Source of the DNA: Cinclus cinclus
Taxonomy: Eukaryota > Chordata > Aves > Passeriformes > Cinclidae
DNA length: 64,000 nucleotides
Direction: 5' to 3'
NCBI RefSeq assembly: GCF_963662255.1
Contig: NC_085046.1
Span: 132,974,392-133,038,391 of the forward strand
Shown one piece after another: positions 27,901-41,852 of the stretch; the first letter of the stretch is position 1, and each line of letters starts with the position of its first letter. Below the pieces are notes generated by a model, which did no database searches, was not told where the DNA came from, and saw nothing but the letters and a program-made list of their open reading frames with translations. Made by a program: the position numbers and the translations under genes.

Positions 27901-30900
27901 TTACAGTAATAGTTCTCTCTTTTGTGTGATATTCAGCCATTTCACCTCGGATTTGCTTTGCTTTAGAAATTTTCCTGAGTGCACAAAAGCAGTCATAAAA
28001 ATTTTGTATGTATATGGAGAATGGAGAAATGATATGAGGAACGGGGAGAAAAGCAGCTGTCTGAGGAAGTGAAGTTATCTAAACGTAGCTTAAGGAAATG
28101 CAGCATCAAGTAATGAAAAGATGGGACAATTGTTTGGGAAGTTGCAGTTCATTTTTACTTGGTCTACAAACTGTTGCTATTGCTTCTCAAATTTCATTAT
28201 TCAATTGCTGCTAAAAATAGAAACCAAAATAATTTATTTATTACTGTAGTTAATGCAGTACAGTGTTTATACTCAAGGGAAGGAAGAGATGCTCCCACAG
28301 AATGTGGTGTATACCTGGATGTGCTGTGGTCATTTTCTTCAGGTCTCTTCTCATTGATTAGCCATATTTTATCCATTATATCTTCTACTGAATGAGTGTC
28401 AGTCTGGTGCCTATTCTGAAAAGCTGTAGTATTTTGGGGAAATGATCAACTTACCTAGTGTTAACCATGTAAAAGGTAATCAACTAGCCAGTTCTCTGTG
28501 TTTTCCTTAGTGGGCACTTGCTGGGCACTGAATTGTACCATGATAATGTAGATACCCAGGAGTTAACATGGCATATGTAAATATAATGCATACATGCATA
28601 TATACACACTGTAAAGGAAGAGTTGTACTGAGGAATGAATATCCAACCTGAAAGCAGCAATACTCCTGGTCTCTTTTTGAAAGTGAGTGCTAAGAGGAAT
28701 TTATATTATTTATGTAGCATCTTTCATTATCATCAAAACCCTGAGACTCCATATAATATAATAAAATCAATGTGATAAATAAATACTAAATATAAAACAA
28801 AGTCACCAGGATTTTTAAATGGGAATAATGTTCAAAGAAACAGCAATATATCCATATTTTGCAACGCTCTAGAGGAAAAAAACAAAAACCAAAAAAGAAG
28901 TGAAAAATAGATTTTAGGAGAGAGAATAGTCAATACTCCTTCCTGCAGAGATACAAAACTTGTAAGTACTGAGTGGTCCCTAAATGATGCTATCCATCAG
29001 AATCTGATGCTCTGTTGAACTCAGGTTGGTCTGCATGAAGGTGTTAAAATTCATCAGAAGGGAGTATCTAAAATCACTGTTACTTGTAGGCCTAGAAGGT
29101 GAACATGATGTGATGGCAGTACAATTGGGGGACTGGACTTAAAGCCAAGATGGCCCAAGATGTATAGTTCTTTTGGAGAATAGTTATTTGAAAGTGAAAC
29201 TAAAGTCATGTGTCTCCAGTTCTCAGTTAAAACTTTCTGTGGGGTAGGCACTAAATAGGACCATATCTTTTAGACCCACAACAGGGTGACTGCTGTGCAA
29301 GCCCACCTATGTTCTTTTCAACAAAACAGAGATCTGTTTTGATCAGCATAGCTTATTGTGGTGTATGTTCTTTAAGATGAAGAAGTCAGGAAGAATAGCA
29401 AATGGTCAAAATTTAGAACATTTATGGTACTACACTTCAGAAACCATAGGAATTTTTTTATTACCAGTATTACAGTATGTTAGATTTGAAATGAAAGGTA
29501 AGAAGACAGGTAAAAGGACCCCATCCTCCTTCTCCCTCAGGAAGTCTCAATTTAATATATTTGTGCCCATGAGAGAAGAATACTAGTTTTAATTTTTTAT
29601 TACAGATAGTTATTTGAAGCTCAAACAGTCTCTATGGTGGCCAAATGCATGTAATATTTGTATAGGCAAATACATGTAATATTTGCTACTAACATTTACT
29701 GTTGTGTGACAACATTAGGCTTTCAGCCTGTCTTTGTGGAAGACCATAGATCCAGTCTTCTTGGAACACTTTCTGCCTACTTTATGTTTACTAGAATTGC
29801 TGTAGGTTTGATCTGGGTTCCACTTTACTGACAGCTGAAGATCTAAGCTGATTCCTAAAGGTAAACCCGTACCTACCAAACTCTTCATGAACATATTTCC
29901 TTTTATACTTTTTTAACAGTCAGCTTGACTACAGAAGCATTCACTTGAGGTCATGTCTGCTGATCTTCAACTTGTGAACTGAGCTGGTATGCTTTTCATA
30001 CTGGCCTACAGGGTAGACAAATACTAACTTCAGTGATGTGGTCAGAGACCTCAATAAATAGTTTCTACTTTCTGCTCCTGGTGTCATTCTGATACAGAAT
30101 TTTTCATTCTCTGTACTATACAGGAAGATTTTCTGCTTCACTGAAGCCCTGTTTTATTCTCAGCAGCACATTCTGGTATACTTTGCTTTTCTGGAGTTAA
30201 AATTAAAGCTTTGATCACTTTTTTCCTGAAGTAAAGCTTCATGAAAAAGCCCAGAAGTTACAGCTTATGTTTCAAGCTTAATTGTACCATAGCTGATTAG
30301 CAAGTACTTTGTGACAAGCAGTAAATTTCCATAGGTAGATTTTGTAGGGCTTGCCTATCAAGTGCATTGACCTAGAGGGCTAGAACCTAACTGCTTCCTC
30401 TGTCAGGTTCATAAAATAAACTTTACTGTAGATTAGGACTCTTTACTTTCAGAGCTTTGCAAGCACCTCTGGGTCTAATTGTGAAGCTGAGTAGACCCAG
30501 GGACAAACGTAGTTGTTGGCAGTAACTCCTGTCTTTTCATGAACAGTGGCCAAAATGCCATTTTTTCACTGGAAAACTATGTCCAGATCTCATAGTATTT
30601 GCTGTGCTTCTGACTTTCATGAATGAGTTGGAATTTTCCCTAGGATGTTCGAAGACTGACTGCTCTGTTCTGTCAGAGGAGATAATGAAGATCTTTAATA
30701 TTAATGGTGAGACAATGATGCTGACAAACTTGCTTTTATACTTTGCAGAAGAAAAATGATAAAATGATTGTATCTGCAAATTGAGTAGACTCTGATGAAC
30801 AAAATTTTAAACAAGTAAAAGCTTGCTGATCCCAGGACAGATGAACAATCAGACAGAAATGTGTGCTGCATCATCTTGCAACCTTATTATTAGTTTGGAT

Positions 30901-32140
30901 TATTACTGGTTGATATCTGTCCTCATGGCCATTATGGTTTATTCTTACTCTCATAGAAACACAAAGTTTTTTAACAGCATTTGAAGTAAATGAAAATATT
31001 TTGTCTGCTTAAGCTGCTGTTAGGACTGGTTGTAATAAATATGAGTATTTACAATTATGTGATTCAGCACACTTGTTAAAACTTCAGGAAATATAACTCA
31101 AGCATAAACATACTCTACCTGCTGTTTCTGGTGAATGAACATGGACTTGGCAAATGTAATTTTTCTTTTTTTACTTAACTGTAATTTATGGATTCTTGTG
31201 TACCCTGTTCCTGCTAGGTGGTATTTTCTAGCACAAAATGGAAAGTAATAATAGGTCTTTGCATTTCTGTAGTATCCAGTGTCAAAGTGCTTAAAATTAT
31301 TAATTGATCAAAGTTGCTGTGTGGCTGTGGTATTGGTAAGGATTAAATTTATGAAGCAAAACCATCACTTAGTAAAAGAGTTGTTTACAGGGAACTTGCA
31401 AGCACAGATATCACTCCAGATGTGTTCCTTCTATGAAGTCTTCTCTTATTCAGTGTTATGTGCCTGCCAAGTTTTTGACAGATTGGCAGCTCTTTCTTTT
31501 TCATCTTTTTAAAAATAATTTTCAACATTTACAATGTGATACAAGTATTATCAGTAGATGGTTCCTTTTAAGGACTGAAGCACTGTAGATGCCAAATGCA
31601 GGTTTTAGAAATGTAGGTATCTGCCTTAGCAGGTTAATCTAAGTCCTTGTGTGAAATATCTTGGCCCACATCCTCCCTCTAGCCTGCGGGAGACTTGTGT
31701 TTCTTGAGAGAATGATGAATTACTCTCATGCTGAGTTTGAAGACAGGTTACTTGGTGAGTACTGCAGAACTACTTCTGAGCTCCATGGAGGTGTCATAAA
31801 GCTTGAGGCAGGTGCAACACACACTATGCCTTTGCTCCTTGGAGGACCTGGCTGAGATTAGTGATTTAGCTGAACAAATCTGCCGTGTATCAAGTCCACA
31901 AATTACGAGGCAAGAACTGTTTTTGCTAGATTTCTTTGGGTCCCATTGCTGTTCCAATTGTGGCTAAAATTTGGTCACACAAGAAGCTGGAATCATTTTA
32001 CTTTTGATAACATAGCCTTTTTTTATACATTATTGAAATAAAGATCAGTGAAACTGAGGCATTGTTTTACATTAGTTGACTTTCTGCTGTTCTACAACAG
32101 CAACTGTGTTGTATTGGGTTTTGCACTTCATGCTTTGTTT
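24906..32140. other. Intronic, no recognised element
   Basis: AT-rich, low in obvious repeats. The short open frames resemble nothing known. Conserved regulatory elements may be present but cannot be told from neutral sequence without alignment. Confidence 0.6.
29642..29685. repeat. Short tandem duplication, 25-bp period
   Basis: CAAATGCATGTAATATTTG (29,642) recurs as CAAATACATGTAATATTTG (29,667) with one mismatch. Confidence 0.85.
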
Positions 32141-32375
32141 ATCTGCCTTCAGTAAATGATTTCCCTGGGCAATATCTTATCCTTATATCATATTTCTGGT
32201 ATCTCAGTAGCATATGTTGTACCCACTGGAGCGCACTTGGTAGTAATGTCTTCATGATGCTTTCTAATGTCTTGTCATCAAATTGTACATCCATCTTGTG
32301 CTTAAAGATAAACAGATAGAATTGCTGTAATCCAAAGAGCACAGCCACAGCTCTTGTTCTGTGTGAGAGTAGCTC
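32141..32375 (-). mobile_element. Ty3/gypsy-type retrotransposon relic, RNase H part of pol
   Basis: The minus-strand reading contains LFGLQQFYLF, then DVQFDDKTLESIMKTLL and MLLRYQKYDIRIRYCPGK. This follows the order of the conserved end of the gypsy-family RNase H domain, where a glutamate- and lysine-rich lead is followed by D-H-K-P-L-E-x-I, then a P-K-R-L-Q-R-M-L-L-R-L-Q-K-Y-D block and a PGK turn. In this copy HKP has become DKT. A HTEQEL fragment just upstream is in another frame, so at least one frameshift is present, and a stop follows shortly after PGK. I could not recognise reverse transcriptase or integrase in the flanks. A dead fragment, unusual because gypsy elements are scarce in birds. 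Confidence 0.65.
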
Positions 32376-35300
32376 TGAGAACACTGGCTTTCTGTGTCTC
32401 TCAAGTCCTTAATATTAAATCATGTGAGCTTTGGATCAATCATACTTATTAACTATACCAAGAATTCTGCTTTAGCTCTGTAAGGTCATTTAGGACTGAT
32501 AGTAAGTTAGAACTGATTTTTCAGAAGTGTGACAAGCTGTTTTCCTCTGTCTGGGTCTAGTGGGCTTATTGAAGGGAAGACTTGCTGTTCAAAGGAAGGT
32601 GAATTATAAACAAAGTATTTCAACAAACAAATATTTCCATGATTTAGAAATCCAAGTATGTGTCCTGTCTCCAGAAGATTTCTCCTAAAACACAGTGCAA
32701 TATACAATAAGTAAAAGATTGGCCACCAGTATCTGTAAGCAGAATTGGCCACCAATATTTGTAGAGAACTTCATTCCTTTCCTTTGCTTTTCATTAAACT
32801 TCTGTAGTCCTGAAAAAACATTATGTGACTGAAAGTGGAAAATAGGCTGCTCTGGTATTCCTTTGTAAGCAACAGATTAATAGATAATATAGAGTATATT
32901 TAGCAATTAGAATTAAATAGAATTTTAATGGAAAATTTTATACATAATGTTTTCATGTAATGGAACTAGGTATAAGTGGTTGAATCACTGCAGCTGCAGA
33001 GCATCCTGTGGTAACACAAGCCAAGAAGAATGTTACTTATAGGTGAAATCCTAGTGTCACTGGTTACCTCTGCCATGTTAGATTTCCAGAAGTGAAACCT
33101 ATCCTTTGAAATAGAGCCTAGAAGGATAGAAGCTTAGCTCAAAGCACAGATTTAAATATAGGTGAATACTGTGTATCCAAGCTTCAGTCTAGAATTGCAA
33201 GCTGCAGTTGTTTGGCTGAAGAGATGGCAAAGCATATGTTGACCATCACAGTTTCACAGGCAGGATTTTGTATGCATGTTTCAAAGAGATGAACAGCCTG
33301 CTGTACTTTAATGTCTGGTTGAAGATTTATGTTGTAGCAAATAAAATAAGCCAAAGTCAGTTCAAACAGTGATAATTGTATGCCAGTGTATGTAAAAAAT
33401 ACACATATGGTTTCATTAATACTAATAATACACCAGTTCTGTGTAGGTACCAGACTGCACTGTAGAACTGAATTATAACGTTTCCTCTTGTGTCTTGAAG
33501 AAGTTCTGACTTTCTATCCTGCGAATATATTTTGATAATTATTTTATTGCTCCTGTAGATGAAGCATTAAAGATTAAAGTTTCCTGTGAAAAGTCCAGTC
33601 AGGGAAGTCAGATTGTAAGAGGATATTGTGCAAATTGCACTTTTTATTATTTGTGAGTTAGATTGATAATTGATCAGTAATTCGAACATTAATTTGATTC
33701 TGGTTAGATCTCTTATATTTTAAATTTTTTTCTTAATATTATTAATTACAGTAGGAAAGCCCATAGGAATTAAATGCCCAGGACTCTCTCATGAAGTTTA
33801 TGGGTTTTTTGATACAGTAGGCATTATTATTCTGTTCTTAAAAAAAACCCAAAACAACAACAAGAACAAAAAATCCTTCAAGACTACAGCTGATATTATA
33901 CCAAAAGTCAGATTTCTGTGGAAACAAAAGACACCATAGATGCACAGTCTTTAAATTGCAGGGGTTTTTCCTTTTTACTTGAATTCATCTTCTGGCAAAG
34001 TGTGGATTGTCATTCCCTGGCATGCTTGTTGTAAACATAAATATTTCAAGGGATATGGTGAATGTACTTCCAACAGAATTAATAGGGATGGTTTGCATTT
34101 GTTTAGAACAGCATCCTCTTCAGCAGTGGTTTTGGTAAGGCTGAGCAAAACTGAGGCTGCTAGGAACTACAAGCTGATATGAGATTCTTAAACAGCTTGT
34201 TTGGGACATAGAGGATATATTTAGTAAGGTAGATAATTCAAAGCAGTGGTTTCTTCAACAAAAAGGGACTTACTGGATACTTAAGTAGTGGTGCAACTCT
34301 CATGCAGAACTGTGTGTGCCCTTCCTTAGAAAGTGCCTGATCTTCCCTCATAACGCAGATTATAGTTTATTTTCCTGTTCTTGGCTTCTTGAGCTTGATC
34401 ACCACTGAAATCACACTGGACACAGGAATATTCCCTGCAAAATTCTAAGATACTTGTTTGCATTAGAAGATTTTGTGATTCAGAGTTTAGAAGAAGACTT
34501 AATTACAACAGATTTTAGATTTTACTGTCTTAAACAGAAGGAAATAAGTAAACTATTGGTGTTTTCAGGCAGAGAACTAATTTTTTATACAAAATTTTAA
34601 TTTTCAAATATAAGGTTTAGTCTTCATTGGCCTAATTTTTCTGGATAGGTTTCATAACTTTGAAGCTACTTTTCCCTGTGAAACATCAAATAAGAATTCC
34701 TATTCATAACATCTGCCAGCATATAGCATGTGCACACCACAAAAGAAAAGCACTTGCAGTGGTGCGTAGGATGGAGTTGGAAATTTGGCTGTAGAACTGT
34801 TGGTTCATTTCTGCTGGGAAGAATCTTATGTAGTTTGATGCCCAAATGATGCTGTAAGGTAAACTGGTTCAGTTTTTCCACCTTTGAAGATTAAAATACT
34901 TGAATTCTTTTGGGGGAGGGGGGAGAGAGGGGCTGTGTTTTTTGTTTGTTTTGAGCTTCTGTGATCCCAAAGAATTCACATCTGGCTTGGAACAGTAAGG
35001 AATTAAAATTAGTGCTTAAACACCACACTTCCTCTGTTGACAGTGAAGAATATTTTACTTTTCACCTTTGAGATTAATTAGAAGTGTTAGTATCTTAAGA
35101 TTTATTTTCATATTTCCAGAGATTTTTAAATGTCTCCAGATTTGTAAGGACTATTTATGAGTCTAACAACGTACAAACCTTCCTAGAATCAGTTTAGTCT
35201 CTTCTCTTTGGTAATGCTGTTCCCATGACTTAATAAAACATTCCAGAAGTCAGTATGGCATGAAACAATATAGGTTACAGCATAGTAAATATTTGCATTT

Positions 35301-38300
35301 AATAAAAAATGTCTGCTGAAGAATCAGTAGAAAATGGAGGGGGAGGTAAGCAAGGGAAATGAGAGAAAGAAAATTTGAAAATCTTCTGTGAAAAGAGAGA
35401 AGCCCACTTCAAGGGGCTTCACAAGGCTTTGTCTATCATATAGTTTCCAGTGGCCATTCAAGGTATTTTATTTACTTCAGAGGCCTGTTTTCGTTCATTG
35501 CAGCACAGGGGCCTTCATCATAATCATACTTGAGGTTGCTGAAGTGGGTAAAAACACCAGAGTAGGTAGGTATGCACTGATCTACCGTGGAACTTCTTGT
35601 GTGTGATTTTGGTGTCTGTCAACTACACTCAGTAATGAGAGGATCTTATTGTCCATCTTCAGACTAAAACCTGTGCTTATGTACTCAAAAAGAAACCACC
35701 TGAAGGAATGTTTTTCCTGTTTATACTCCCATTACTTGTGTCTCAAACCAAGCTTTTGTTACATTGAAGTTGATGAAGGTCTTTTATTCTTGACTAGATG
35801 ATAATTTCAGTCTGGAGTTGGCAGGTTAATTAGTAGTCATCTTGATGAGCTTGCAGTTTTCTCTTAAAAAGATATTTAGACTGACAGCAGATCTCTCTCC
35901 TGCATGATTCTGAATCTTGAATTGACTTTTGATGTTAGTTTATCAATGTATATTTTTAATTTGCCCGCATTATAAATAGCCCTGCTTAACACATGATCAG
36001 ATCAAGAAGTGCAAAATTTTCTCTTCCAGCCTTTTACAGAAAGAAGGAATTTTGATAGTTAAGATGAATGCCAGATTTTTTTTTTTTTGTTCCAGTGCTA
36101 ATAGTCTCTGAAAGTAAGACATGAATGTATCTGCTATGTTCACTATTTTTCATATTTTTAATAGCTTCTAGGCTGGGTGTAGAAATTACTAAAATTGCTG
36201 GGATTAGCACTACCAATAGTAGACTGTTAATTTTGTATTAGATTGTGTTGAAAGCCATCAAACCTTTTTGAAAAGTTTCTCTCTTGTCATATCCCCATCC
36301 CTTCTACCCCCATGAATCAGTCTTTCATAAAGATTTTGTAGAAAATGTCATTTTTTAAAAGCATAGAAGTGGTTTACTTTAGAGTAAGTCTCATGTAAGA
36401 ACATGGTAGTACTTAGCTGCACAGTTTGCCAAGACACTTAAAAACCAATCTGATCTCCTTTTTGCAGTTTAGTTCAAAGAAGATATTTCCAAGGATTTCT
36501 CATGTTGCAATTGCCACTCTATAGCTTTGTTTCAGTCAGATAATAGGGCTTAATTTTAAAATGCTTGTCCCTGATGCATTTTTCTCAAAATATATCTGAA
36601 GTCAACCTTTTTATGTTCTACTAGTATGATTGATTTCATCTTAGCTTTAGTGCAACTCACGTGATGAAGTTATTAATAAAAACTTGTTGGTGTTACATGT
36701 GTTTTTGTCCATCAAGAGTATGTTATCTATGATTTTAAAGACAAATAGCAATGTTTTGAGTAGAGTACACATATAATGGCCAGAACAAAGAAATAACCAA
36801 CAATAGAAGCATTAAAAGACAAGTTTACTAAAAAAATATAAATTAACTGAATAAAAATGATTAATCAGTGGGTCTACAACACAATATAGCTTAGTTGTAT
36901 ACAGCATGGGCCATGCTCTGAAACAGTTTTCTATGTATTTGATTCTAGAAAGTGGTATTTTCTTGGCAGTCTTGCATATATATGGTGATAAAACAGCTAT
37001 ACGGGTCTAGACCAAAGTGCTCCTTTCAGTGTGAAGCAGCAGTAGGCTCTCCTGCCTTACTGTATATTTGATCCTGAGGCTTAAACCAAATGTGGCTTAA
37101 TTTTTTTTGTGTCTTATAATTGGAAGGCTGTGCCCCATGAAGTGTGAGATTTGAAAAGTATTTGGTTCTAGGCACAATGGTTTGTGAATGTCGTGAGGAC
37201 AGCTGCAAAGGGCACGAGGAAGAGAACACCAAGAGAGAGCCTGGCAACAGGGAAGAAAGTGTACTTGTATTTTTGAAGAGTGGTTCAAATTTCTCGTTAT
37301 AAACTTTCCCTCTCACCCTGTTGCTTTCTTTTCTAAGTTAAAAACCAAAGCCATTCCCTTCATCTGGTATTACCTGTTTTGGTGAAGGCGCAAATACTTC
37401 GGTTTGCATTGTGTGCAACTCCCTGAAATTTGATATTGCTTGCCAGAGAAAACTGGAAGGACATCTGAGGACATTAACTGGCAACAGAATAACCCTTAAG
37501 GATATTTCAAGCCTGGATATTGATGATGAGAAAAAATTGCTGTTCTGAGTGTTTCTTTTGCTGGGACATCAAGAAAACCCTCAAAAGGGTGCCTTAAAAG
37601 AAAAAACATATCCAGCAGCCTTGTGCTAAATAAATAGCAATTACATGTTGGCAGTAGCATGATAACAGTAGTTTCTCCAGTAGTATTGACATAATAATCT
37701 AATATTATTGATAGTCATAATATATGAATTGGCTGTAAAATGCTCTAATTAAGGTATATTGAACCAGTTGAATGGCAGTGATAGTGGAGGAGAGCAGGAG
37801 GAGGAAAACAAAGTGTAGAAGAAAATTATTAACCAGTAAAAATTAATGTCTGCTTCAGCCTGTCATTCCATGGTCTGGTTTTCTTATGCTGCAAGTCTTT
37901 AAATATTTTCGAGTTCTCCAGCATGAGCTGGGAAGAGAACACACAATTCTTTTTCTCAGTCTTCACCCAGAGGCAGGAGTAGCAATATAAGGTAATGCAT
38001 GGTGACATTTCATGTTATTGGAGGCTCTAGATGTTTTAGACGTCTCTTCTATAAACATGTCCATCTCAAAAATCTGATTATTTGTGGAACAATTTTTGTT
38101 ACCATGTGGCATGTCAATGTTATGCAGCCTGTGACAAGCAGTACAACGAGCTGCTTTTTGGTGTTTCCATCTGCATTATTAACCATGGCTAACCATATTT
38201 ATCAATATTGCTATTATATTTTATACTTTTGATTTCAAACCTCTTCTTATAAAAGCAGTCTTGACATTGACACTGTTTAATAGTACAACTCGAGTTGGTT

Positions 38301-38484
38301 GTCTGTGTGTCTGTAATGAGTAACATCCACCTTAACCCCTACCTTAGTCCTGGATACTTGTATTCCAGAGTGTCGTGGATTCCTGCTCTTTTTTCATTGC
38401 TCTCTGAGGCATGACAATCTCATGTAATATTTGCTGTCATTTGCCTTTTTTGATCCCTACAAAGCAGAAACTATGTGCTGAATT
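32376..38484. other. Intronic, mostly unrecognised
   Basis: An 82-codon minus-strand frame at 32,507-32,755 adjoins the gypsy relic but shows no reverse-transcriptase motif. The G-rich tract at 34.9 kb is listed separately. Nothing else recognised. Confidence 0.55.
34910..34933 (+). repeat. G-rich tract, possible G-quadruplex
   Basis: TTTTGGGGGAGGGGGGAGAGAGGGG lies on the transcribed-sense strand, with G-runs of 5, 6 and 4. The longer runs can be split to give four G3 tracts. It stands out in AT-rich surroundings. Confidence 0.5.
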
Positions 38485-38625
38485 CATGCTATATTCAGTT
38501 CTGCTCACCTTAGTACTGGAAGATGTAAGGAAGAACAGAGAAGGGTGCTCAGAGGATCAAGCAGTGAGATATCTGAGTAACTCTTAGACTGTAGTGTGTG
38601 AGGAAGATTAAATTGTAAGAACACT
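38485..38625 (+). mobile_element. Possible ancient CR1-like fragment, sense
   Basis: TTCAGTTCTGCTCACC, AGTACTGGAAGATGTAAGG and AACAGAGAAGGGTGCTCAGAGGATCAAG resemble, in order, the CR1 segment reading 'cagttctgggctcctcagtac ... gtccagaggagggc'. Identity is low and the ends are unclear. A 139-residue open frame on the opposite strand overlaps it but looks like no known protein. Confidence 0.35.
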
Positions 38626-39507
38626 TGCCTTTTAGTAAAGTGATAATTTAAAGGGTCATAACAAAAGGCTGTTAGTATTTGAAGGTATAAACATCTGAAA
38701 AAACATGTCTTTAGAAATGGAGTTATAATGAAGAGGGATAAATTGAAACTGAAAAATTTTTCTATGAGCATTAGGCAAAATGCTCTAAGTGGCTTCTTTT
38801 CCACTAAGGAGCAGTTGTTCTGAGGAAGATGTGTAAAAGCAGTATCTTGATCTTTAAAACTGAAGCAGGTAAAGTATGATAATATCGGAGAATCAGTTCT
38901 GTGTTTCAAGGGCAGAAGTGGCATGGTATTTGGCTTTCCTACAGGCCAAGTTAAGTGGTACCATATTTAGTTAACCAAGCATTATTCTTCTATGAATACC
39001 ATGCACAACATTTAAGAAAATACTGCACTGGATTTGTGTGATTGCTAAACACACTGTACCGTGTGCTTCTGCCCGTATGAAGAATGGGAAGAGTGTAGTA
39101 CAATTTTTGACAAGCTTAGGGTAGAACAGCAGCAGACAGGAGAAATGCAGTTACGGTATAAAACTAAGGGGAAGGTGGAGTGAAGAGCTCATCTAACCTA
39201 CAGTCAAAGCCTCCAGGACCCAGATGCAGGAAGGGATGATTGTGTTGGTAGATCCCTGTAACTGTGGCCTCAGTACTACAAATGGTGCTAAGGCTGTGTC
39301 TAATTAAAAGGTCACTAGAGCACTTGTTCCTGGTCTGATAGTTTTGGAGGAATTCAAGGATATTCTTCTTATGTTTGTGTCCTTTAAGTGTATTTGATGC
39401 TGGGGTTGGAAGCCTAGAATATACCAGAGTATGCCAGAGAGCTCTGCTGGTTTTGCATCCTGGTAAGATAGTACGAGAAAATGTGCAGCATCTCCTTTTA
39501 TTAACAC

Positions 39508-39592
39508 TGAATCCAAATATTTGAGGTTGGAAGAGACCTCTGGAAGTCCTCTTGTCCAGCCCCCTGTTCACACAGGGTCACTCAGATCAGAG
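39508..39592 (-). mobile_element. CR1 LINE 3'-end fragment, antisense
   Basis: TTTGAGGTTGGAAGAGACCTC followed by TGGAAGTCCTCTTGTCCAGCC and CACACAGGGTCACTCAGA matches the antisense of an avian CR1 3' end. Only about 85 bp are preserved. It contributes to the long minus-strand open frame here, which I regard as non-genic. Confidence 0.8.
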
Positions 39593-41852
39593 AGATGTGT
39601 TAGTAACTATGGCAAGAGATTTTTAAAAGGGCAGTTGTTTACTAGAGAGTACTGTGAAAAATATGATTTTGTTTTTCATTAAGGGGAACTACATTTGTCA
39701 AGATATCTTTTTGGGAAAAGAATTTCTAATTATTTTGTGGATTAGTTTTTTAGTCATGTTTTGATCAGTAGCAATTTTACATAATTGTCATTTTTGCATC
39801 ATAAAATGACACAACCTTACAGTAGCTAGAAATGTTTTAACATGTTAATACAGACAGGAAATATTAGATTGTAAGAATACTGAAATATTTCCATAAGTTA
39901 TGCTATGTGTAAGTATTTAAAATACAAAATGATGAAATTCAATATTAAAATTTATTAGCAGTAAATATGTCAAGGATTAATAAAAAAAAAAAACAAGAAT
40001 GAAAGATAGGACTAAGACATATAGAATAATGTTCCAACCATTTTTAATTTTTTTTTTGACTGTGTCTTCCTGTACCACTTTTCAAAGTATTTAGCTCCAT
40101 GAGAAATTTTTATAAGTGTGTGTTTCATCATTTAAGGTTCTTCTAAATATTCAGAAGCCAATTTACTTTGGAAATAAATATTTCGTATTCAGTTTCTTAG
40201 TTTTCTTTTTGGTCAGCCTTAGAAATTTAAGATTTTTTAGAGTATTCTGCAAATTTTGTAGAATAGAATGCTGCAAAGGGATGAAGTTGTATTAGTTGAA
40301 CTTCAGAAATCTTTGAAGTGTAGAGTTCTAGTTGTAGAGTGGAGCTGGCACTTTGATGAATATGCAGGTGTTTACCCCTTTAAGTGATGGAAAATAAAAA
40401 AAATAACTCTTCTGGATTTCATTCCTAACAGGAAAAAATTGGCTAATCCAAAACATAAGACAGTCAAGGATATTTTGATAATCAAATTATATTAGTAGTA
40501 AAGCCAGTAGACTTTTCAAGTGAGTAAGTTCACTGAGAAGACTTACCCTGGAATACGATTACCTCATCTGAGTTTGGCATGGAGAACAAGATATTAGGAA
40601 GGTTAAATGCATAGGCAAAAAAATGTTTTCAGAACTATTTGCTATGAAAAAGAAGGAAGAGATGGGTTATCAACTCATCATTGCCAGAGCATCCAATTGT
40701 ATTATTCCATAAGTTAGTTCAGCAAAACAACAATCATGATAAGAGGAGAGAAGAATGAATTCTTGTTTTGATTTCATGCTTATTGCTTTGAGATTTGCAT
40801 AGTCTCATAATAACACTTACCAGCCATCTGGTTTCCAGAGGAAAAAACTTTTTCTTCCTGGAAAGGCTAGGACATAACATGCACCATTTAAAAGCTCATT
40901 GTCTGGAAATGACATAATGACTTTCTGTTTTCAAATTATTAATTAGTGATTAACTCAGAAAACCAGCAGGTTGTGCCAACTCTAGGGGACATACAATGTA
41001 TTTAGTGCAACTCACAATTCCTACCAGTGAGGAATCAAAGTAGTAAAAAAATAAGCAGGGATGTAGATCATAACATGCACTTCTGATTTATTTTAAAAGG
41101 TTTAATTTTCTTGTTTGTATTTTGGGGTTTATATACATGAATATATAAATAAATGACCTATAAATGTTGTCATTCCATAAATCTCACTGTATGTAACCTA
41201 GACTATTGTATCATTAAATTACATATTCCTGAGATGTGATGATAAAAGTTGTCTTTTTAATGATGTTTGTAAGATGTATGTGATGGTGAAGATTAAGAGT
41301 CCATTATATTTTCAGTAAATAAAATAAGTTCTGCAATAGTGTAATTTGAAAATCCTAAAAAAAACAACCACACATAAAATGCACCCTTAAAATTTCACCC
41401 TTATGATAAATTATAGTAAATTGCACCAACTGTTATTGTAACTAATCAAAAATGACTGCTTAGTGAAAAAAATAAGATCTGAATATCCACAGAAAAATAG
41501 TTATGCATTGATATTTCTTTGTGGTGGGTACTCAGGTTGGGATTGTTGTACATGGGAGAGACTTTGCTAGTGCCCAATTTTTGGCTTGTTGTGGCTAAAT
41601 ATAGCATAGAATAAATAAATACAAATAGAATAATTTTATTCTACCTTTTTTCTTTTAGATTATTTGTTTTTTCTTAAAATATAACTCTATTATTTTAACT
41701 TACAATCTGATTTATCTTAACAGTCTGATCTAAGGATTTAGTTCTAATTTGAGACCCTTCAGTTTTGTTCCGCTTATCAATAAACTCCCATGATGGGATT
41801 AAAAATAGCAAATCCTCTGTAGGTGTTTAAAATTCAAGGCTCTTAAGGATCC

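Noticed and set aside
38505..38924. 139-codon minus-strand open frame
   Set aside because: No recognisable domain. It is Leu/Phe/Ser-rich, as expected from A/G-rich antisense, and partly overlaps a possible CR1 relic.
39164..39571. 135-codon minus-strand open frame
   Set aside because: One end is CR1 antisense sequence, there is no domain, and an overlapping second frame is equally open.
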